In this document: one piece after another, positions 17,701 to 25,162 of the stretch | How the letters are laid out: the number at the start of each line of letters is the position of its first letter | Position numbering within the stretch: position 1 is the stretch's first letter | Assembly (NCBI RefSeq): GCF_021129155.1 | Contig: NZ_JAJOMC010000052.1 | Coordinates: forward strand, 1 to 34,447 | DNA length: 34,447 bases | Source: Arthrobacter sp. AK04 | GTDB taxonomy: Bacteria; Actinomycetota; Actinomycetes; Actinomycetales; Micrococcaceae | Direction of reading: 5' to 3' | Program-made: the position numbers and the translations under genes | Notes under the pieces: generated by a model | Told to the model about the DNA's origin: nothing | The model's input: the letters and a program-made list of their open reading frames with translations, nothing else | The model's database searches: none

Positions 17701-19842
17701 GAGTTCGCGCACGAACGCGCCCAGGGCACGGCCGAGGTCCACGGGCCGGCCGAGCGAATCGCCCTTCCAGAAAGGCAGCTTGCCCGGCTGACCGAACGCG
17801 GGCGAGACCAGCACACGGTCATGGGTGATGTCCTCGATCTTCCAGCTGGTGGCGCCGAGCGCAAAGACGTCCCCCACCCGCGATTCGTACACCATCTCCT
17901 CGTCCAGCTCGCCCACACGCCGGCCACCCTTGGGAGCAGGCGCTGGTTTGCCGTCCGTGGAGGGGGAAGCTGATCCTTCCACCTCCGTGCCGATGATGTA
18001 CACGCCGAAGAGGCCGCGGTCCGGGATGGTTCCGCCGGAGGTCACCGCCAGGCGCTGCGCACCGGGCCGGCCTTCGATGGTGCCCGCGTTGCGGTCCCAG
18101 ATGATCCGGGGGCGGAGTTCGGCGAATTCATCGGACGGGTAGCGTCCGGCCAGCAGGTCCAGGGTGGCCTCGAACGCTGAGCGGGGGAGGGACGCGAAGG
18201 GCGCCGAGCGCCGCACGGTGGCAAACCATTCCTCGACGTCGATGCTGCCCAGCGCGGTGGCGGCCACGGTCTGCTGGGCCAGGATGTCCAGCGGGTTGGC
18301 CGGGATGCTGAGGCGTTCGATCTTCCCGCCGAGCATCCGTTCCACGGTGATGGCGGTGTGGACGAGGTCTGCGCGGTGCTTTGGGAAGAGGACACCCTGG
18401 GAGACTTCCCCCACCTGGTGCCCCGCCCGGCCCACCCGCTGCAGGCCGCTGGCCACGGAGGGCGGCGACTCCACCTGTACCACCAGGTCCACGGCGCCCA
18501 TGTCGATGCCGAGCTCCAGGGAGGACGTGGCCACCACGCAGCGCAGTCGGCCGGATTTAAGATCGTCCTCGATGAGTGCCCGCTGGTCCTTGGAAACGGA
18601 GCCGTGGTGCGCGCGCGCCAATACAGGGTCCGCCCCTGAAGAGCTTCCGGCCTGCGCCATCATGTGCGCCGGCATGGCGGTGGAGGCGGGAATGCCGGCC
18701 GCCGCGGGCAGCTGGTCCGGGTCATCCCAGCCGCCTCCTGCCGCCACCAGCTGCCGCTCCGCGTAAATCTCGTTGAGCCTGGCGGTCAGCCGTTCGGACA
18801 GCCGCCGGGAGTTGGCGAACACGATGGTTGACTGGTTGGCCAGCACCAGGTCCACGATCTTCTCTTCCACATGCGGCCAGATCGATGCCTGCGGCTGGAG
18901 CCCGGAAGCGGGGCCGGAGTCAAAAGCCCCCGCGGCGCCCTGGAGATCTGACATGTCCTCCACAGGGACGGAGACGGTGAGGTCCCAGTTTTTCTTGGCA
19001 GGAGGGGCGACAATTTCCACCGGCGCTGAACCCGCGAGGAACTGCGCCACGAGCTCCTTGGGTTCCACGGTGGCAGACAGCCCGATCCGCTGGGCGGGTT
19101 TGGGCAGCAGCGCGTCCAGCCGCTCGAGGGAGACTGCCAGATGGGCGCCGCGTTTGGTTCCGGCCACGGCGTGGACCTCATCAATGATGATGGTGTCCAC
19201 TTCGGTCAGCGTTTCCCGCGCCTTGGACGTGAGCATCAGGAACAGGGATTCCGGGGTGGTGATGAGGATGTCCGGCGGGGTGCTCAGCAGTGCGCGGCGG
19301 TCGGCCGTCGTGGTGTCCCCGGAGCGGACGCCCACGGTGGTCAGCGGTGCCGGCAGTCCAAGGCGCTTGGCGGTCTGGGTGATGCCGATCAGCGGGGAGC
19401 GGAGGTTCCGTTCCACGTCCACGCCCAAGGCCTTCAGGGGTGAAATGTACAGGACCCGGGTTTTGCGCTTCGGCGCCCGGGTACGCTTGCCTTTCGCGGC
19501 GGCCTTAGTGTTTCCCGCAAGTCCGGCATCAACCGGCGCTTCCGCTGCTTCCGTGGAGGAGGCCAGCAGCCGGTCCAGCGCCCACAGGAAGGCCGCGAGT
19601 GTTTTTCCGGAGCCGGTTGGCGCCACCACCAGGGCGTGTGAGCCCGAGGAAATGGCACGCCAGGCGCCCTCCTGGGCAGGTGTTGGTTCTGAAAAGGCGC
19701 CGAGGAACCAGTCGCGGGTGGGCCTGCTGAACTGGGCCATGGGCGCAGCCCCGGTGTCCTTTCCGCCGGTGCCGCCTTCAGCTGCGGTGCCACTTTCACT
19801 TGAGGTGCCACTTGCAGCTGCGGAAGGCCGTTCCTCGATCAT
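14755..19842 (-). CDS. lhr: ATP-dependent helicase Lhr
   Basis: A 1695-residue superfamily 2 helicase of the Lhr (large helicase-related) type. Lhr enzymes unwind DNA-RNA hybrids and act in genome repair. Walker A is APTGSGKT at 74-81, the DEVH box is at 221-224, SAT follows as GLSATVEP, and motif VI is QRVGRAGH at 468-475. The Lhr core then continues into a winged helix and DUF-type domain, and a long C-terminal half is retained. It is longer than the roughly 1500 residues of mycobacterial Lhr, partly because of a Thr/Glu/Pro-rich linker near 1170-1202 and a Ser/Thr/Gly-rich N-terminal tail. ATG at 19842 is chosen; a TTG six codons upstream and an ATG at 19740, just before MAQFSRPTRDWF, are alternatives. 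It is coupled to nei. Confidence 0.95.
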   Translation of the reverse strand: MIEERPSAAASGTSSESGTAAEGGTGGKDTGAAPMAQFSRPTRDWFLGAFSEPTPAQEGAWRAISSGSHALVVAPTGSGKTLAAFLWALDRLLASSTEAAEAPVDAGLAGNTKAAAKGKRTRAPKRKTRVLYISPLKALGVDVERNLRSPLIGITQTAKRLGLPAPLTTVGVRSGDTTTADRRALLSTPPDILITTPESLFLMLTSKARETLTEVDTIIIDEVHAVAGTKRGAHLAVSLERLDALLPKPAQRIGLSATVEPKELVAQFLAGSAPVEIVAPPAKKNWDLTVSVPVEDMSDLQGAAGAFDSGPASGLQPQASIWPHVEEKIVDLVLANQSTIVFANSRRLSERLTARLNEIYAERQLVAAGGGWDDPDQLPAAAGIPASTAMPAHMMAQAGSSSGADPVLARAHHGSVSKDQRALIEDDLKSGRLRCVVATSSLELGIDMGAVDLVVQVESPPSVASGLQRVGRAGHQVGEVSQGVLFPKHRADLVHTAITVERMLGGKIERLSIPANPLDILAQQTVAATALGSIDVEEWFATVRRSAPFASLPRSAFEATLDLLAGRYPSDEFAELRPRIIWDRNAGTIEGRPGAQRLAVTSGGTIPDRGLFGVYIIGTEVEGSASPSTDGKPAPAPKGGRRVGELDEEMVYESRVGDVFALGATSWKIEDITHDRVLVSPAFGQPGKLPFWKGDSLGRPVDLGRALGAFVRELSASDAGPAIERCKASGLDEFAANNLIQYLSEQKLATEVVPSDTTLVVERFHDELGDWRVILHSPFGMPVHAPWALAVGQRLHQRYGLDGSAMAADDGIVLRVPMMEDEPPGAELFLFDPEELEQIVTAEVGGSALFASRFRECAARALLLPRQTPGKRQPLWQQRQRSAQLLDVARKYPTFPIVLETVRECLQDVYDLPALKDIAASVERRELRIVQTTTSQPSPFAKSLLFGYVAQFLYEGDSPLAERRAAALALDSTLLNELLGRVELRELLDARVIDATERELQRLAPDRRVRGMEGVADLLRLLGPLAPEEVAARLEPAALDQRPEGTGHVETPVDAGHAPPAEATTHLVALQRANRAIKVNIGGVERFAAVEDAARLRDAIGVPLPMGVPLAFIEPVADPLSDLVSRYARSHGPFTAAEAAARLGLGVAVVGTALKRLAADGRVVEGEFRPHAGPPETAPETTGETTGDATAPDSEPAEVPASGPSTPSLPQHPVTSEWCDAEVLRKLRRRSLAALRAEVEPVDGAAYGRFLPAWQHVRTPGGGRGQPSLRGLDGIITAIDQLSGVPIPASAWEPLVLAGRVSNYQPAMLDELMAAGEVLWSGAGALPGNDGWISLHLADSAEQTLNPAIEYEPGDAQQRLLEHLRNNGGGYFFRQLTDVAGGMDSVLSDQEVVTALWDLAWAGRITGDTFAPVRALIAGGHTAHRQVARAPRARAPRLSRLGRSHGSGLLGSPGLAGGRYSASAGGATTPPMAAGRWSALPQPELDPTIHARATAELLLDRYGVVTRGSVMAEQILGGFGLMYKVLARLEEAGRCRRGYFIEHLGAAQFAVPATVDRLRSYSEDTQLARPEPVALALAATDPANPYGAALPWPALHDDAGTGHRPGRKAGALVVLVDGALVLYVERGGKTLLAFSDDEAVLAAAGVALVGVVTRGAVDKLIMEKVNGHGILDTPVAAALSSAGAYSTPKGLRIRA

Positions 19843-19894
19843 GCCTCCATCATGCCCCAAGGCACCGACACTGATGCCGGCCGCCTGCCCGGGC

Positions 19895-21415
19895 TCACCC
19901 CTTGCCCGCGGACGGAAGGTCCTTGGTAGCTGGCCCCTCCAGGAGTTTGCCGTCGCTGCTGAAACGGGAGCCGTGCAGCGGGCAGTCCCAGGTCAGTTCA
20001 CTGTCGTTCCAGTGCAGGATGCCGCCCAGATGCGTGCAGACGGCGGAGAGCCTGCACGTGGTGCCGTCGACAGTGGAGACGGCCACCGGTTTGGGTCCTT
20101 CGCTGTACACCTTGCCTTCGCCTTCGGCCGGGACCGCAGGGGCGGGCACATGCTCCTTCTTGTCCTTGCGCAGGCCTTCTGCGGCCACCTGTCCCCAGCC
20201 GGAAGCGAGCTTGGCTGCCACGCCGGCGTTAAGGGCGACGGCGGACAGGGCGCCGGAGGGCGAGGTGACCCTGCGGTGGATGGTGTCCGCCCACGGAACG
20301 TTTCCGCCGAGGATGTCGGCGGAGATGCCGACGGCGGCCGCCACCGCGTTGGTCATGCCCCACTTGCTGTAGCCGGTGCCGAAGTGGATGTGGCCCCTGC
20401 CCCGCGGGAACCTGCCGAAAAAGGGCATGAGGTTGGTGGGGATGTAGTCCTGCGCAGACCACGTGTGGGTGGCAACGGCGCCGGGGTAGTGCTGTACCGC
20501 CCAGTCAACGAGGCTGCCAAGATGGTGTTTTTCGGACCTGGCCCGGCCCACGCGGTGCCCGTGGCCACCCACCAGGAGCAGCCGCCGGCCGTCCGCCTCG
20601 TAGTCCCTCAGCGAATGGGTGGGCTGCTCCACGGAAATGTACATGCCCGGGGGAGGAGCCTGGTCCTCCTGCAACTGCAGGGCCGCCGCGTAGGAGCGGC
20701 TGGGCTTGAGCTTGGCGAAGTACAGCCCCCGGTCCAGCACGGGAATGCCGGTGGCGAGCACCACCTCGTTGGCTGTGACGGTGCCGTGGTCGGTATGCAC
20801 GGTCGCCGGTCCGCTGCCGGTGACGTCCTGCAGCCGCACGCCGCCCACCACGGATCCTCCCCGGCCCCGGATATCGGACACCAGCGTCTCCAGCACCCTT
20901 ACCGGGTGGATCTGTGCCTGGTCCGCCAGGCGTACGGCGCCGTGGACGGGAAACGGCAGGCCGGCGTCGCGCACGTATTCCAGGTCCAGGCCGGCGGTGG
21001 TGCCGGCGCTGACTTCCTCGCGGAGCTTTTCCGTCCCCTGGGCGGAGGCTGCGTAGGTATAGGCGTCCCTGCGCTGGTACGGCACGCCGTGTTCGTCGAG
21101 GTACCGCAGGAGCCAGGCCTGGCCTTCCCGGTTGGCATCCACGTATGCCTGCACCTGGCTCTGTGAATACTGGCGGGCGAGCTGTGACAGGAATGTCCCC
21201 TGGAGCAGGCTGACCTTGGCGGTGGTGTTTCCGGTGGTCACGGCACCGGGGTGCCTGGCCTCCAGGACAAGCACGTTTTGCCCGGAGCGTGCCAGCAAAA
21301 GTGCGGTCACCAGGCCGGTGAGTCCGGCGCCTGCCACCACGGTGTCGTAGGTGCCTCCCGGCTCGAACGGATCAGTTGTGAACGGTTCCCTGCGGTCCAG
21401 CCAAATGGACGTCAT
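19895..21415 (-). CDS. FAD-dependent oxidoreductase with C-terminal Rieske domain
   Basis: A 506-residue protein with two modules. Residues about 20-390 form a DAO-type FAD domain with the dinucleotide motif VVAGAGLTGLVTALLLARSG near 26-45 followed by an acidic strand end (LEAR). Residues about 415-500 form a Rieske [2Fe-2S] domain with ligands Cys460-x-His462 and Cys478-x2-His481 (CTHLGG and CPLHGS). Proteins of this design are found in many actinobacteria and bacilli; the substrate is unknown. The GNTTAKVSLLQG segment near 61-72 is typical of the group. Upstream is a 178-bp gap containing a perfect 12-bp palindrome, shared with the divergent DUF4383 gene. It precedes lhr on the same strand with a 52-base gap. 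Confidence 0.88.
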   Translation of the reverse strand: MTSIWLDRREPFTTDPFEPGGTYDTVVAGAGLTGLVTALLLARSGQNVLVLEARHPGAVTTGNTTAKVSLLQGTFLSQLARQYSQSQVQAYVDANREGQAWLLRYLDEHGVPYQRRDAYTYAASAQGTEKLREEVSAGTTAGLDLEYVRDAGLPFPVHGAVRLADQAQIHPVRVLETLVSDIRGRGGSVVGGVRLQDVTGSGPATVHTDHGTVTANEVVLATGIPVLDRGLYFAKLKPSRSYAAALQLQEDQAPPPGMYISVEQPTHSLRDYEADGRRLLLVGGHGHRVGRARSEKHHLGSLVDWAVQHYPGAVATHTWSAQDYIPTNLMPFFGRFPRGRGHIHFGTGYSKWGMTNAVAAAVGISADILGGNVPWADTIHRRVTSPSGALSAVALNAGVAAKLASGWGQVAAEGLRKDKKEHVPAPAVPAEGEGKVYSEGPKPVAVSTVDGTTCRLSAVCTHLGGILHWNDSELTWDCPLHGSRFSSDGKLLEGPATKDLPSAGKG

Positions 21416-21503
21416 CCCTGCTCAGCCTGCCTTCGCTTCAGGGCCAACGGCCCAGTTTGTGATGGGTCTGTTATGAACCCCAACCCAGATACAGCGCATT
21501 TGC

Positions 21504-21515
21504 TAAGTATACTTA
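21504..21515. promoter_or_regulatory. Perfect 12-bp palindrome in the divergent intergenic region
   Basis: TAAGTATACTTA reads the same on both strands and lies between the FAD/Rieske oxidoreductase and DUF4383 genes. It contains TATACT, a good -10 box, on both strands, so a bound protein could block transcription in either direction. No convincing -35 box is placed 16-18 bases upstream on either side. A regulator is not encoded nearby. Confidence 0.5.
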
Positions 21516-21593
21516 CGATGTCGGGGATTAAGTCTATGGTCAGGTGGCAGCCCGGCAGCCAGTGAACATAAACGACAAACATCAGGAGAAGTC

Positions 21594-22067
21594 ATGACAA
21601 GCATGAGTTCCGACGGCCGCACACTAGGCCGGACCACCATCCAAACAGCAGCCCTTGCAGTGGGAGCTGTCTTCCTTCTTGTGGGCGTCCTGGGGTTCAT
21701 TCCCGGTATCACCACCAACTACGAGACCCTGGGTTTCGCCGGCCATGAGTCCGAGGCGCTCCTGCTGGGCATTTTCCAGGTGTCGATCCTCCACAACATC
21801 GTCCACCTGCTGTTCGGTGTGGCCGGTATTGCCATGGCACGCAGCGCAGCCCAGTCCCGGAACTACCTCATTGGAGGCGGCGCCGTCTACCTTGTCCTGT
21901 GGATCTACGGCCTGCTGATCGGCAAGGACACCGCGGCAAACTTCGTGCCGGTAAACACGGCGGATGACTGGCTGCACTTTGTCCTTGGTGTCGCCATGAT
22001 CGGGCTGGGCGTCGCCCTGTCCCGCGGCACGGCCCGCACCGGCCGGACCACCACGGCCACCAGGTAA
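21594..22067 (+). CDS. DUF4383 membrane protein
   Basis: A 157-residue four-helix membrane protein of the DUF4383 family. The landmarks are QTAALAVGAVFLLVGVLGFIPGITT at the first helix, then FAGHESEALLLGIFQVSILHNIVHLLFGVAGI, where the invariant HNIVHLLFG motif places two His in or near the membrane, then a third helix (YLIGGGAVYLVLWIYGLLIG) and ADDWLHFVLGVAMIGLGVAL with a further His. The function is unknown; the conserved His set resembles a metal or haem site, but that is inference. AGGAG lies seven bases before the ATG. A strong terminator follows about 26 bases after the stop. It is divergent from the FAD/Rieske oxidoreductase. Confidence 0.92.
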   Translation: MTSMSSDGRTLGRTTIQTAALAVGAVFLLVGVLGFIPGITTNYETLGFAGHESEALLLGIFQVSILHNIVHLLFGVAGIAMARSAAQSRNYLIGGGAVYLVLWIYGLLIGKDTAANFVPVNTADDWLHFVLGVAMIGLGVALSRGTARTGRTTTATR

Positions 22068-22092
22068 CCCAGGCCCCGACAGGTCCCACAAA

Positions 22093-22135
22093 AAACTGCA
22101 GGCGGTCCGGCATCTTGCCGGGCCGCCTGCAGTTT
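22093..22135. terminator. Bidirectional rho-independent terminator
   Basis: A 19-bp stem (22093-22111 with 22117-22135) broken only by one G-U wobble, closed by a 5-base loop. On the plus strand it ends in TTTC after the DUF4383 stop; on the minus strand the stem is followed by a run of six T after the DUF4232 gene, which is better. It therefore ends both convergent transcripts. Confidence 0.92.
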
Positions 22136-22161
22136 CTTTGCGGAGTTCCGTCGCCGGGGAA

Positions 22162-22821
22162 TCAGGCGGGCTGGAACGGACTGATTGTCAGCAGCGTAAT
22201 CGCGCCGTTGCTGCAGGCCCTGGTGGGCTGGGGCAGGAACAGGGAATCCGTGTCCTCCGGCGGATAGATGCGGTAGCCGGCCGCGTCCACCATGGCGCAG
22301 TCGGAGTAGTTGCCGGCCTGGGTGTAGCGCAGCACGGCCGTGCCGGTTTGCCCGGGGGCAAGGAGGACGTCCGCAACTGCCGTTGATTCGTCGCGGACCG
22401 CGGGCGCGCCAATGGGAGCGCCGGCAGCATCAGCAGTCAGGGACACCCCCGCATAACCGCGGAGGATGCACGGCCCGGTGCCGGTGTTGGTGAGGTTGAG
22501 CTTCATGTACACACTGCCGGCCGCTCCGCCTCCTGACGCGTCGGTGGCCGCCGTGAGCCCTGAGGCCTTGCAGAGGGCGGGATCTCCCGGTGCGGGAGCC
22601 GCGGAGGACGTGGACGTACCGGTGGCCGACGGCGTCGCAGACGGCGCTGGCGCCGCGGACGTGGTGCCCGGGCTGGCTGGGCTGCTGGCTGAACCGGTGC
22701 CTGTGTTTGCCGTCGTGGGCTGCGCTTCTGGCTGGCTTGGCCCGCAGGCACTGAGCATCAGTGCCGCCGCCGCGGCCGCCGTGGACATGACCAACCCCTG
22801 GAAAATTCGCTGAGACCTCAT
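22162..22821 (-). CDS. DUF4232 lipoprotein
   Basis: A 219-residue secreted lipoprotein. The signal peptide is followed by the lipobox LSAC at about residues 23-26, so the mature protein would be lipidated on Cys and held on the outer face of the membrane. A low-complexity Thr/Ser/Ala/Pro linker of about 50 residues then leads to the DUF4232 domain, from about residue 80 to the end, with LTNTGTGPCILRGYAGVSL and a C-terminal SNGAITLLTISPF strand. The domain has Cys residues in the usual positions for a disulfide. Function is unknown. The ATG at 22821 is chosen because the signal peptide starts there and AAGGTGG lies upstream. It follows ycnI, but an inverted repeat lies between them. Confidence 0.9.
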   Translation of the reverse strand: MRSQRIFQGLVMSTAAAAAALMLSACGPSQPEAQPTTANTGTGSASSPASPGTTSAAPAPSATPSATGTSTSSAAPAPGDPALCKASGLTAATDASGGGAAGSVYMKLNLTNTGTGPCILRGYAGVSLTADAAGAPIGAPAVRDESTAVADVLLAPGQTGTAVLRYTQAGNYSDCAMVDAAGYRIYPPEDTDSLFLPQPTRACSNGAITLLTISPFQPA

Positions 22822-22879
22822 GGCACCACCTTCGCGGCAGCAGGTGTCCGCGTCAACGCCGCAACGGGCCGCCACGGCA

Positions 22880-22916
22880 TTTTGATGCCCGGATCGTGAT
22901 GATCCGGGCATCAAAA
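22880..22916. repeat. Perfect 16-bp inverted repeat between ycnI and the DUF4232 gene
   Basis: TTTTGATGCCCGGATC (22880-22895) and its exact complement (22901-22916) enclose the loop GTGAT. As RNA either strand forms a very stable hairpin, but the U run is in the 5' arm and the 3' arm ends in A, so it is not a standard terminator. It could still stop polymerase without a U tail or protect the ycnI message end. Confidence 0.6.
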
Positions 22917-22972
22917 GCGGCGGCTTCGGCTGGGCTGGGCCTTCTTTGGTGCGGCGTTGCGGGGTTGTGGCC

Positions 22973-23713
22973 CTACTTCGCCGCGGGTTCTGCCGTGCTG
23001 CGCTGTGCTTTGCTGCGCACCAATGCCGTACCGCCCAGCACCAGCCCGCCGACGCCCGCTGCCAGGCCGGCCCAGCTGCGCGCTTCCGCCCCGCCATCGG
23101 TGACAGCCGAGGCCTGTTCGGTGGAGTGGGACGCGGCCGCAACTGCCCCGTGGCCGCCAGTGCTTGCCGCTTCCGTTACCGTGACTGACGGCGCGGGCGT
23201 CTTCAGGGAATGGGGGTCCTGGCCGTCCGCCGGAATTTCGGACCAGTCCGTCTGGCCTGTTTCGCAGGTCTGCAGGGTGGGGAAGTAGAGCGTCGTCCCG
23301 GCCGCGTCGGGCAGCTTTGCGGAGAGGACCAGGGTGTCCCGGAGTTGGTGTTCCAGGGGTGCCTTGGCGGTGTAGACGATCTGGCTGGTCCGCTTGGTGA
23401 TCGAGGTGCCGTCCGCGAGCTTCTTCGGTTCAGCGAGCTGCTCAGTCACCTTTTCCACGGTCCAGTTCGGGTTGACCGTGGGCTGGGCGTCGTTCAGCTC
23501 TGCCGGCAGCGTGATGGCCACCTTGGTGGTGCCGGATTCGTCGCAGCCGTGGGGAACCGCGAACGTGAGCAGGGCATAGGAGTTGGCCGAGGTTTTGTCC
23601 GGCGTGACGCCTACGTGGGCGGCGGCACCGCCCGCGGCTGCGAGCAGCAGCGCCGCGGCGCCTCCGGTTGCTGCTGCCGCTGCCAGGGAACGTCGAAGGA
23701 TGGAGGTATGCAT
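22973..23713 (-). CDS. YcnI-family copper-binding membrane-anchored protein (DUF1775)
   Basis: A 246-residue exported protein of the YcnI family. A signal peptide covers residues 1-32 and is cut after AAA, leaving His33 (HVGVTPDK) as the new N-terminus. In YcnI proteins this His, with a nearby acidic residue, forms a single-histidine brace that binds Cu(II). The DUF1775 domain continues through FAVPHGCDESGTTKVAITLP, NPNWTVEK with a conserved Trp, and LYFPTLQTCETGQTDW. A linker follows, then a C-terminal helix (SWAGLAAGVGGLVLGGTALV) and basic residues that anchor the protein on the outer membrane face. GAAAGG precedes the ATG. The usual copC/copD partners are absent; the upstream membrane protein is the only neighbour on this strand. 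Confidence 0.9.
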   Translation of the reverse strand: MHTSILRRSLAAAAATGGAAALLLAAAGGAAAHVGVTPDKTSANSYALLTFAVPHGCDESGTTKVAITLPAELNDAQPTVNPNWTVEKVTEQLAEPKKLADGTSITKRTSQIVYTAKAPLEHQLRDTLVLSAKLPDAAGTTLYFPTLQTCETGQTDWSEIPADGQDPHSLKTPAPSVTVTEAASTGGHGAVAAASHSTEQASAVTDGGAEARSWAGLAAGVGGLVLGGTALVRSKAQRSTAEPAAK

Positions 23714-23791
23714 GGGTTGCCTTTCTGGCGCACGCCCGGGTGCGGGGGTGCTAAAAGTTTGTGGGCCCGGTGCCGCAGGATGCGGAGAGGG

Positions 23792-24418
23792 TTAGGAGGA
23801 AAGCACGACGGCGGAAGGCGGGCCGCGCCGGCTGTCCTGCCGAAGGTTGCGCCATGGACGCAAAGGGACGGCGGCAGGTGGAAAAGCGGCGACAGGCGGG
23901 GTGCCGTCGTCGCACGTTACTGGCTGGGGGAGTGCAACCAGGGGCCGAAGCCACGCGGCAAGGGCCCACAGTGCGGCCTCGCCTTTGGCGAGCAGCAGTG
24001 CGGACGCCAGCGTCGCCAGGATGTGTGCAGAGAGCATCAGGGGGCCGGCTGTTTCCGCGGCCCCGGCCAGATGATCCACTGCCGGGGCGAGGATTCCGGC
24101 TCCGGCAAGGTGGCTTTCATGGGGCGCCGCGTTGCCGGAACCTTGATGCGTGCCGGGGGAACTGAAGGCCGAGAAGACCTCATGCAGGGCCAGCTGCCCT
24201 CCGCCCAGGAGCGCCGCCAGCGCGGGAAATCCCAGGCGCAGCAGCGTTGCGGTGGTGCTGCCGAGAGCGGTCAGGGACAGCACGGCCAGCATGATGGCGG
24301 GCGCCGGGAGCTCCCCGCCGGCAGCCAGGTGTGCCCCGGCGGCAAGGGTCAGGATGACGGTGGCCACCGCCGTGGCACGGAGGAGATGGAAGGGCGTACG
24401 GGGACGGTGCGCCGGCAC
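23792..24418 (-). CDS. Membrane protein upstream of ycnI, unknown
   Basis: A 208-residue hydrophobic protein starting with GTG; GGGAGGGGG lies about nine bases upstream. Five hydrophobic segments are seen, near residues 14-32, 38-55, 57-76, 105-125 and 128-150, with His in or at the edge of several (TLAAGAHLAAG, LALHEVFSAF, LMLSAHILATLASALLLAKGEAALWAL). The C-terminal 50 residues are Pro/Arg-rich and soluble. I cannot name the family. Its place 78 bases upstream of ycnI on the same strand, and the membrane-facing His residues, make a role in copper handling possible; this is inference from context alone. Confidence 0.65.
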   Translation of the reverse strand: MPAHRPRTPFHLLRATAVATVILTLAAGAHLAAGGELPAPAIMLAVLSLTALGSTTATLLRLGFPALAALLGGGQLALHEVFSAFSSPGTHQGSGNAAPHESHLAGAGILAPAVDHLAGAAETAGPLMLSAHILATLASALLLAKGEAALWALAAWLRPLVALPQPVTCDDGTPPVAAFPPAAVPLRPWRNLRQDSRRGPPSAVVLSS

Positions 24419-24619
24419 GGATGGTCCCCCTCCCCATGACGGAACGGGCAGCGGACAGCGGCGCCGTTGTGAATGATGGCCGTTCAGATTCTACCGGTGG
24501 GAATGGCTGGCGCGCGCTCCGGGGCGGGCCGGCGCGGCCCCGCCTGCGGGCTATGTACCGCCTATTCGGGTCCGCGTAGACTGCGAGCGTAACTGCCAGG
24601 CGATCTTGAGGAGAAGTTC

Positions 24620-24967
24620 ATGGACTACACCGGAAGCCAGTCAGAAAAGTCCGTCCCCGCCGGTGAGCTTGACCGCGGCCACGTGGGCCACACGGTCAGC
24701 TTCCAGCCGAACGAGTTCACCGTTGTGTTTGGCAAAATCGCGGGGATAGCCCGCACGGAAGCCATGGTTTACCTGTCCCTGGATGGCGTCTCCGGCGGCA
24801 CGCACCTTAAGGATGAGTACGATCTCCCGGTGGGCCACCCGGTATACCTGCAGGTGGATGTCATCTCCAACGCGGAGTCCACCATCAAGGACCTGTTCGG
24901 CAAGGTGCAGGAGAACCTCCGGGGCTCGGGGCACAAGGGCGGCGAGGAACGGACCGACCGCCTGTAG
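24620..24967 (+). CDS. Small soluble hypothetical protein
   Basis: A 115-residue acidic, soluble protein with no recognised family. GAGGAG lies six bases before the ATG, a strong ribosome site. A possible promoter is TGTACC-N17-TAGACT, with TAGACT at 24577-24582. The middle of the protein, about residues 25-90, has alternating hydrophobic residues (FTVVFGKIAGIA, MVYLSLDGVSGG, PVYLQVDVIS) suggesting a small beta-barrel, and the last 25 residues are charged and probably helical. No membrane segment, Cys or His cluster is visible. It is divergent from the copper-protein group and transcribed alone. Confidence 0.65.
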   Translation: MDYTGSQSEKSVPAGELDRGHVGHTVSFQPNEFTVVFGKIAGIARTEAMVYLSLDGVSGGTHLKDEYDLPVGHPVYLQVDVISNAESTIKDLFGKVQENLRGSGHKGGEERTDRL

Positions 24968-25065
24968 CTGCCCGGCCTCCGGGCGCAGTTGGGGAGGGAA
25001 AGGCTGGGATCTGAGGGTCCCGGCCTTCTTTCGTCTGGTGAGGAAGGTTGGCGGCCAGGCCAGCA

Positions 25066-25102
25066 ATTGTTCAACAATACCTTGCGCTGATTGTTCAACA
25101 AC
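25066..25102. promoter_or_regulatory. Two palindromic operators upstream of the transporter operon (likely GntR sites)
   Basis: ATTGTTCAACAAT (25066-25078) and ATTGTTCAACAAC (25090-25102) are two copies of one palindrome with centres 24 bp apart, just over two helix turns. A third identical copy stands before pxpA at 32229-32241. The second copy lies between a weak TTGCGC (25082-25087) and TATCGT (25106-25111), so a bound protein would block that promoter. A GntR regulator encoded in the pxp operon is the obvious binder. Confidence 0.75.
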
Positions 25103-25162
25103 CTGTATCGTCGTTCAGGACGACCACTGTGACTCCAGTCACCCTTAATATTGGACGGACCC

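Noticed and set aside
14563..17973. Plus-strand open frame of 1136 codons
   Set aside because: Antisense to lhr and part of nei, which are both fully supported; composition is rich in Arg, Gly and Gln and no domain is seen.
18773..21166. Plus-strand open frame of 797 codons
   Set aside because: Antisense to lhr and the FAD/Rieske gene; no ribosome site or domain.
22822..23142. Upstream extension of the DUF4232 lipoprotein frame
   Set aside because: It crosses the inverted repeat and overlaps ycnI; the signal peptide and lipobox start at 22821.
25129..25142. GTGACT-CC-AGTCAC palindrome before the transporter gene
   Set aside because: It is single-copy in the window and not found before pxpA, unlike the ATTGTTCAACAAT sites, so no function is claimed.
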